Below are positions 61,201 through 64,000 of a stretch of 64,000 nt of DNA, in pieces; position 1 is the first letter of the stretch, and each line of letters starts with the position of its first letter. Origin of the DNA: Tubiluchus corallicola (Eukaryota > Priapulida > Priapulimorpha > Priapulimorphida > Tubiluchidae); contig JAQGDQ010000201.1 of the NCBI GenBank assembly GCA_030141605.1, forward strand, positions 337,471 through 401,470. Direction: 5' to 3'. Made by a program: the position numbers and the translations under genes. Under the pieces are notes generated by a model, which ran no database searches, was not told where the DNA came from, and worked only from the letters and a program-made list of their open reading frames with translations.

Positions 61201-63465
61201 TTCATTTGATTAATTCTTACTATAATATTTACATGTATAAAATGACTCAATAATGAATAATTAGTAATTGACAAAGAGTAAATACACAAAGAATTGGCAA
61301 ATTGCCAATTCTGCAAAAATTTTAGAGAACTAAATGTACTTATTATTGCATTATAATTTGCTTTCTTAACTTACTTAGTAAGTATTATTAAGGCACGTCA
61401 AGAATTCTCATAAAATCACTAGATTATACAGAAATTTGGCATTATAGCCTTTAATGCTTCGTGTGTCACAAAGAATATTTCTAGTTAAAAATTTGATGAA
61501 ACAGGGTATCGAATCTGATCCAATCATAGTTTTATAAGCAATTGCATTTTTTATGTGTCAGGATGGAGATACGTTGTCGTTGTTTATATGCCTTTATGTT
61601 TTAAAACATGGCACACTGCACCTGTTGATGCCAGTTTAGTGGTTCTTACACTTAATTCACAAGGCAATACAATAATGTACATTTTTGTATCATTTTTTTG
61701 CAGAATATCAGACACAGAATGAAAGTCCACAATATGATTACTTAAGACCTGGTGACCCACAGCGTTACATTGATGGTGAGTGAATTTATAAAGTGGTGTA
61801 AATTTTGATTTTATCGTGTTTTAGATAATTTTACTGCAAAAGATCAGTGACTTAAAGTGCTTCAGAGAAACTTGATATGAAAAATGCGCAATGTATAGCA
61901 TGTATCTTTTTAACCCTTAGGCCTAAATACTGATGAACTGTGTACAGCTATAGGCATCATTTCAATTGTGTATCTTATTTCTTAATCATTTTTATTAACA
62001 CCTTGGACTAATCTCTTTGAGGTTTTGTTATTATTAATGTATATTTTATTATTTTCTATTGCACTGTTTACAGGTTATTGCACCGTAACCTGTTTCAATG
62101 TCAGTGAAACCTTTGGTCTTATCTTATATTGTCTTAGGTAGTAATGTGCTATATTATACTTCACTAATTAATCGATAGTATAGCATTTTAAAAGTCGATG
62201 AATTAAAATATTATTATTATTATTAAATTAGTTTTTAGAAATGGTAAAAATGTTGTTTGTAGTTAAAAAAAAGTGATTTTTTTTTCAATTTTGAAAAGTA
62301 TGCTGCAATTCTTTTCAGGATAAGGCAAGCATAATTAATTAAATGTTTGATAATGTCTTTCAGGTTCTATGGGATATGGCAGAGGATCCTCTCAAAAGTC
62401 TCAAATTTTACCTCAAGCTAGAACTGGTATTTTATATGTTACTTACAAATGTAGTCTTACATTGTTTTTGTGTTATTGAACTTATTTTATATTTGCGCTA
62501 GTGTATTTCTGAATTACAGTAGGTGCCGGTTAGTAAACGTACTTTGGGATTGAAGTGTTTTGACCCACTTAACTGATTGAATCTATTAGCTTATAGGTAA
62601 ACCTTGAAAAAGAACACAGGAAATACTGAAAAAAGAATAATGAAACAGATTTAAATATTATCCAAAGATGTCTATATTTTTTGTACATACTATAGTTTCG
62701 AGCTTATAGCTCAATTCTTTCTGTTCTCAACTTATTGTAGTTAACATTCGTGTATGAAGTCTGATGTTTGATTCTGATGTTGACAAAGTCTTTTGCATTT
62801 GGTCATCTTAATAAAGCGTCATTCAAACTCACAACTTGCCCTATTGCATACTTTCACTCATTTAGCTGCTTTCATGTTCTGGTTTGTTGTAGCAACTAAA
62901 TGTCTTAGGAGCTAATTTAAGCACTTTCATATTTTGCAAATAATCCAAGATTTCAAAATTGCTTTAGACAATAAAAAGTTTTTTTCGTCTAGTTCAAGAG
63001 TATTAATGGCTTAGTTAATTATGTTGACGTTCATTCTCTGTAAAGAAGTTTGGGTAATTACTATTTATTTTACACTTGCAGGCTTACCACCTGTAAGGGA
63101 GAATGAGCAATTATTTCAGTCTGGCTCATCTTCAAATGTTGGTGAGTTTTGAATCCAGTAACTGTGGCACTTTAATGACATTGTTATTGTTATTTAAGTT
63201 AGCTAGTTTTTTATTACGTCGTGTACGCCAGTTACAGAAGAACAGTGCGTACAAAAATAATCACCAACCTATGATTGTATATGGTGAAAATGTTGTTTGT
63301 AGTTAAAAAAATGTAATTGTTTTTCAATTTTAAAAAGCATGCTGCAATTCTTTTCAGGATAAGGCAAGCATAATTAATCAAATGTTTAAAAATGTCTTTC
63401 AGGTTCTATGGGATATGGAAGAGGATCCTCTCAGAAGTCTCAACTTTTACCTCAAGCTAGAAATG
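58154..63465 (+). CDS. Unknown secreted Asn/Gln/Gly/Tyr-rich protein, 5' part of gene
   Basis: The gene starts with a signal peptide (hydrophobic CCLFIFILINF, cleavage probably after SLA) and continues in short exons, every border in phase 1: 58154-58259, 60876-61115, 61704-61775, 62364-62426, 63082-63141, 63403-63465. The mature chain is low-complexity and hydrophilic, rich in Asn, Gln, Gly, Tyr and Ser, with no cysteine in the parts seen. I do not recognise the family. Symmetric phase-1 exons can be added or lost without changing frame, and one has in fact been duplicated. Such composition occurs in secreted matrix, silk-like, cuticular or neuropeptide-precursor-like proteins, but no evidence picks one. 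The gene continues beyond 64000. If exon 2 is not spliced at 61115, translation ends at 61177 and gives a short isoform. Confidence 0.65.
58260..60875 (+). other. First intron of the secreted-protein gene
   Basis: 2.6 kb. It contains a diverged copy of the pogo-like repeat at 59440-60170. Otherwise AT-rich. Confidence 0.5.
59440..60170. mobile_element. Diverged copy of the CAGTAGGTGCC pogo-like repeat, rearranged
   Basis: Positions 59850-60170 match 35380-35700 in the same direction (ATGCTACACCCGTCGGCTAG against ATGCTACACCCATCAGCTAA). Positions 59440-59830 match 34960-35240 in the opposite direction (shared TATATACATTTGAATAGGAG). One of the two copies therefore carries an internal inversion. 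Confidence 0.6.
60876..61177 (+). CDS. Secreted-protein exon 2 (to splice donor 61115 or stop 61177)
   Basis: From acceptor TTTTAG the frame runs RDYSENHQEQNGNFYGKNLN, NSYEQVYNGNKNSYGKPVPY and onward, ending in TAA at 61175-61177. Inside it, AATTTTC|GTAAGC at 61115/61116 is a good donor whose phase fits the next exon. Both outcomes are possible. Repeated Asn-Gly and Tyr-Gly pairs are evident. Confidence 0.65.
61704..61775 (+). CDS. Secreted-protein exon 3
   Basis: The 72-nt exon, after a TTTTTTTGCAG acceptor, encodes QYQTQNESPQYDYLRPGDPQ then RYID. Donor GTGAGT. Phase 1 at both ends. Confidence 0.6.
61776..62363 (+). other. Intron of the secreted-protein gene
   Basis: 588 bp. A short hairpin, CAGGTTA and TAACCTG, lies near 62071-62092. 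The right end from about 62245 belongs to the duplicated unit. Confidence 0.5.
62364..62426 (+). CDS. Secreted-protein exon 4 (first copy of the duplicated exon)
   Basis: The 63-nt exon encodes SMGYGRGSSQKSQILPQART, entering and leaving in phase 1 between CTTTCAG and GTATTT. Its sister exon at 63403-63465 encodes almost the same residues. Confidence 0.65.
62517..62600 (+). mobile_element. Terminal fragment of the CAGTAGGTGCC repeat (copy 1)
   Basis: CAGTAGGTGCCGGTTAGTAA is followed by TTGAAGTGTTTTGACCCACT, the reverse complement of the right end of the pogo-like element at 35640-35693. It lies in the intron after exon 4 and recurs at 63556. Confidence 0.6.
63082..63141 (+). CDS. Secreted-protein exon 5
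   Basis: The 60-nt exon encodes LPPVRENEQLFQSGSSSNV, between TTGCAG and GTGAGT, phase 1 at both ends. Confidence 0.6.
63403..63465 (+). CDS. Secreted-protein exon 6 (second copy of the duplicated exon)
   Basis: It encodes SMGYGRGSSQKSQLLPQARN in phase 1. Two residues differ from exon 4 (Ile to Leu, Thr to Asn), a mild pattern that suggests the copy is still coding. Confidence 0.65.
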
Positions 63466-63555
63466 GTATTTTGTATGTTACTTACAAATGTAGTCTTATG
63501 TCGTTTTTGTGCTATTGAACTTATTTTATATTTGTGCTAGTGTGTTTCTGAATAA

Positions 63556-63640
63556 CAGTAGGTGCCGGTTAATAAACTCATTTTGGGATTGAAGTGTTTT
63601 GACTCAATTAACTGACTGAATTTATTAGCTTATAGGTAAA
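63556..63640 (+). mobile_element. Terminal fragment of the CAGTAGGTGCC repeat (copy 2)
   Basis: It was copied together with the exon unit and matches the fragment at 62517, with CAGTAGGTGCCGGTTAATAA. Confidence 0.6.
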
Positions 63641-64000
63641 CCTTGAAAAAGAACACAGGAAATACTGAAAAAAGAATAATGAAACAGACTTAAATATTAT
63701 CCAAAAATGTCTTTTTTTTGTACATACTATAGTTTCTAACTTATAGCTCAATTCTTTCTGTTCTCAACTTATAGTACTTATCATTCGTGTATGAAGTCTG
63801 CATTTTGATTCTGATGTTGACAAAGTCTTTTGCATTTGGTCATCTTAATAAAGCGTCATTCAAACTCACAACTTGCCCTATTGCATACTTTCGCTCATTT
63901 AGCTGTTTTCATGTTCTGGTTTGTTGTAGCAACTAAATGTCTTAGGAGCTAATTTAAGCACTTTACATGTTTTGCAAATAATCTGAGATTTAGAGGATGA

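Larger units (their letters stand above)
62245..62985 (+). repeat. Exon-containing duplicated unit, copy 1
   Basis: It matches 63284-63985 over intron, exon and the following intron. Exon copies differ at 4 of 63 bases, two of them silent. The distance between copies is about 1,039 bp. A separate exon, 63082-63141, lies between the two units. Confidence 0.9.
63284..63985 (+). repeat. Exon-containing duplicated unit, copy 2
   Basis: This is the second copy of the unit at 62245-62985. Similarity fades near 63985, close to the window edge, so its right border is approximate. Confidence 0.88.

Overview
This is animal nuclear DNA from an invertebrate. It is AT-rich, its genes are split into many short exons with GT..AG introns, and it is full of old and young transposable elements. 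Nothing in it is bacterial or viral in layout. I cannot name the species.

Layout. (1) About 2.2-31 kb, minus strand: an almost complete CHD1 chromatin remodeler. I placed 36 coding exons whose splice phases all fit; together they give 5,493 nt, a multiple of three including the stop. They run from an acidic/serine-rich N-terminus through tandem chromodomains, the Snf2 ATPase, the SANT-SLIDE region and the CHCT domain to an Arg/Gly/Tyr-rich tail. A first coding exon is proposed near 31.0 kb but is uncertain. (2) About 33.6/38.4-49.1 kb, minus strand: a second chromatin gene, an HMG20 (BRAF35/iBRAF)-like protein with one HMG box, a C2H2 finger of the JAZ/U1 kind and a coiled coil. Its last exon overlaps a 1.49-kb tandem duplication. 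(3) About 49.4-56.2 kb: a transposon graveyard. Several LINE fragments are broken by DNA transposons, including a complete 2,186-bp hAT element with perfect 8-bp target duplications and an uninterrupted 592-codon transposase frame that lacks its first catalytic motif. (4) About 58.1 kb to the right edge, plus strand: the start of an unrecognised gene for a secreted Asn/Gln/Gly/Tyr-rich protein. It has a signal peptide and short phase-1 exons, one of which has been duplicated together with its introns. The gene leaves the window.

The two chromatin genes lie head to tail on the same strand and do not form an operon. I found no functional tRNA or rRNA gene, only tRNA-derived SINE copies and a weak 5S-like remnant. 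Introns and spacers hold pogo/Tigger-like and hAT-like non-autonomous elements, a 155-bp near-perfect hairpin, microsatellites and small tandem duplications.

Exon borders were set by hand from splice consensus, reading-frame continuity and remembered similarity to CHD1, HMG20 and transposase families. No transcript or alignment was available. I found no convincing new multi-gene system. The best candidates for something undescribed are the secreted repeat-exon gene, the HMG20-like protein with an added zinc finger, and the hAT transposase that kept its frame but lost a catalytic motif.
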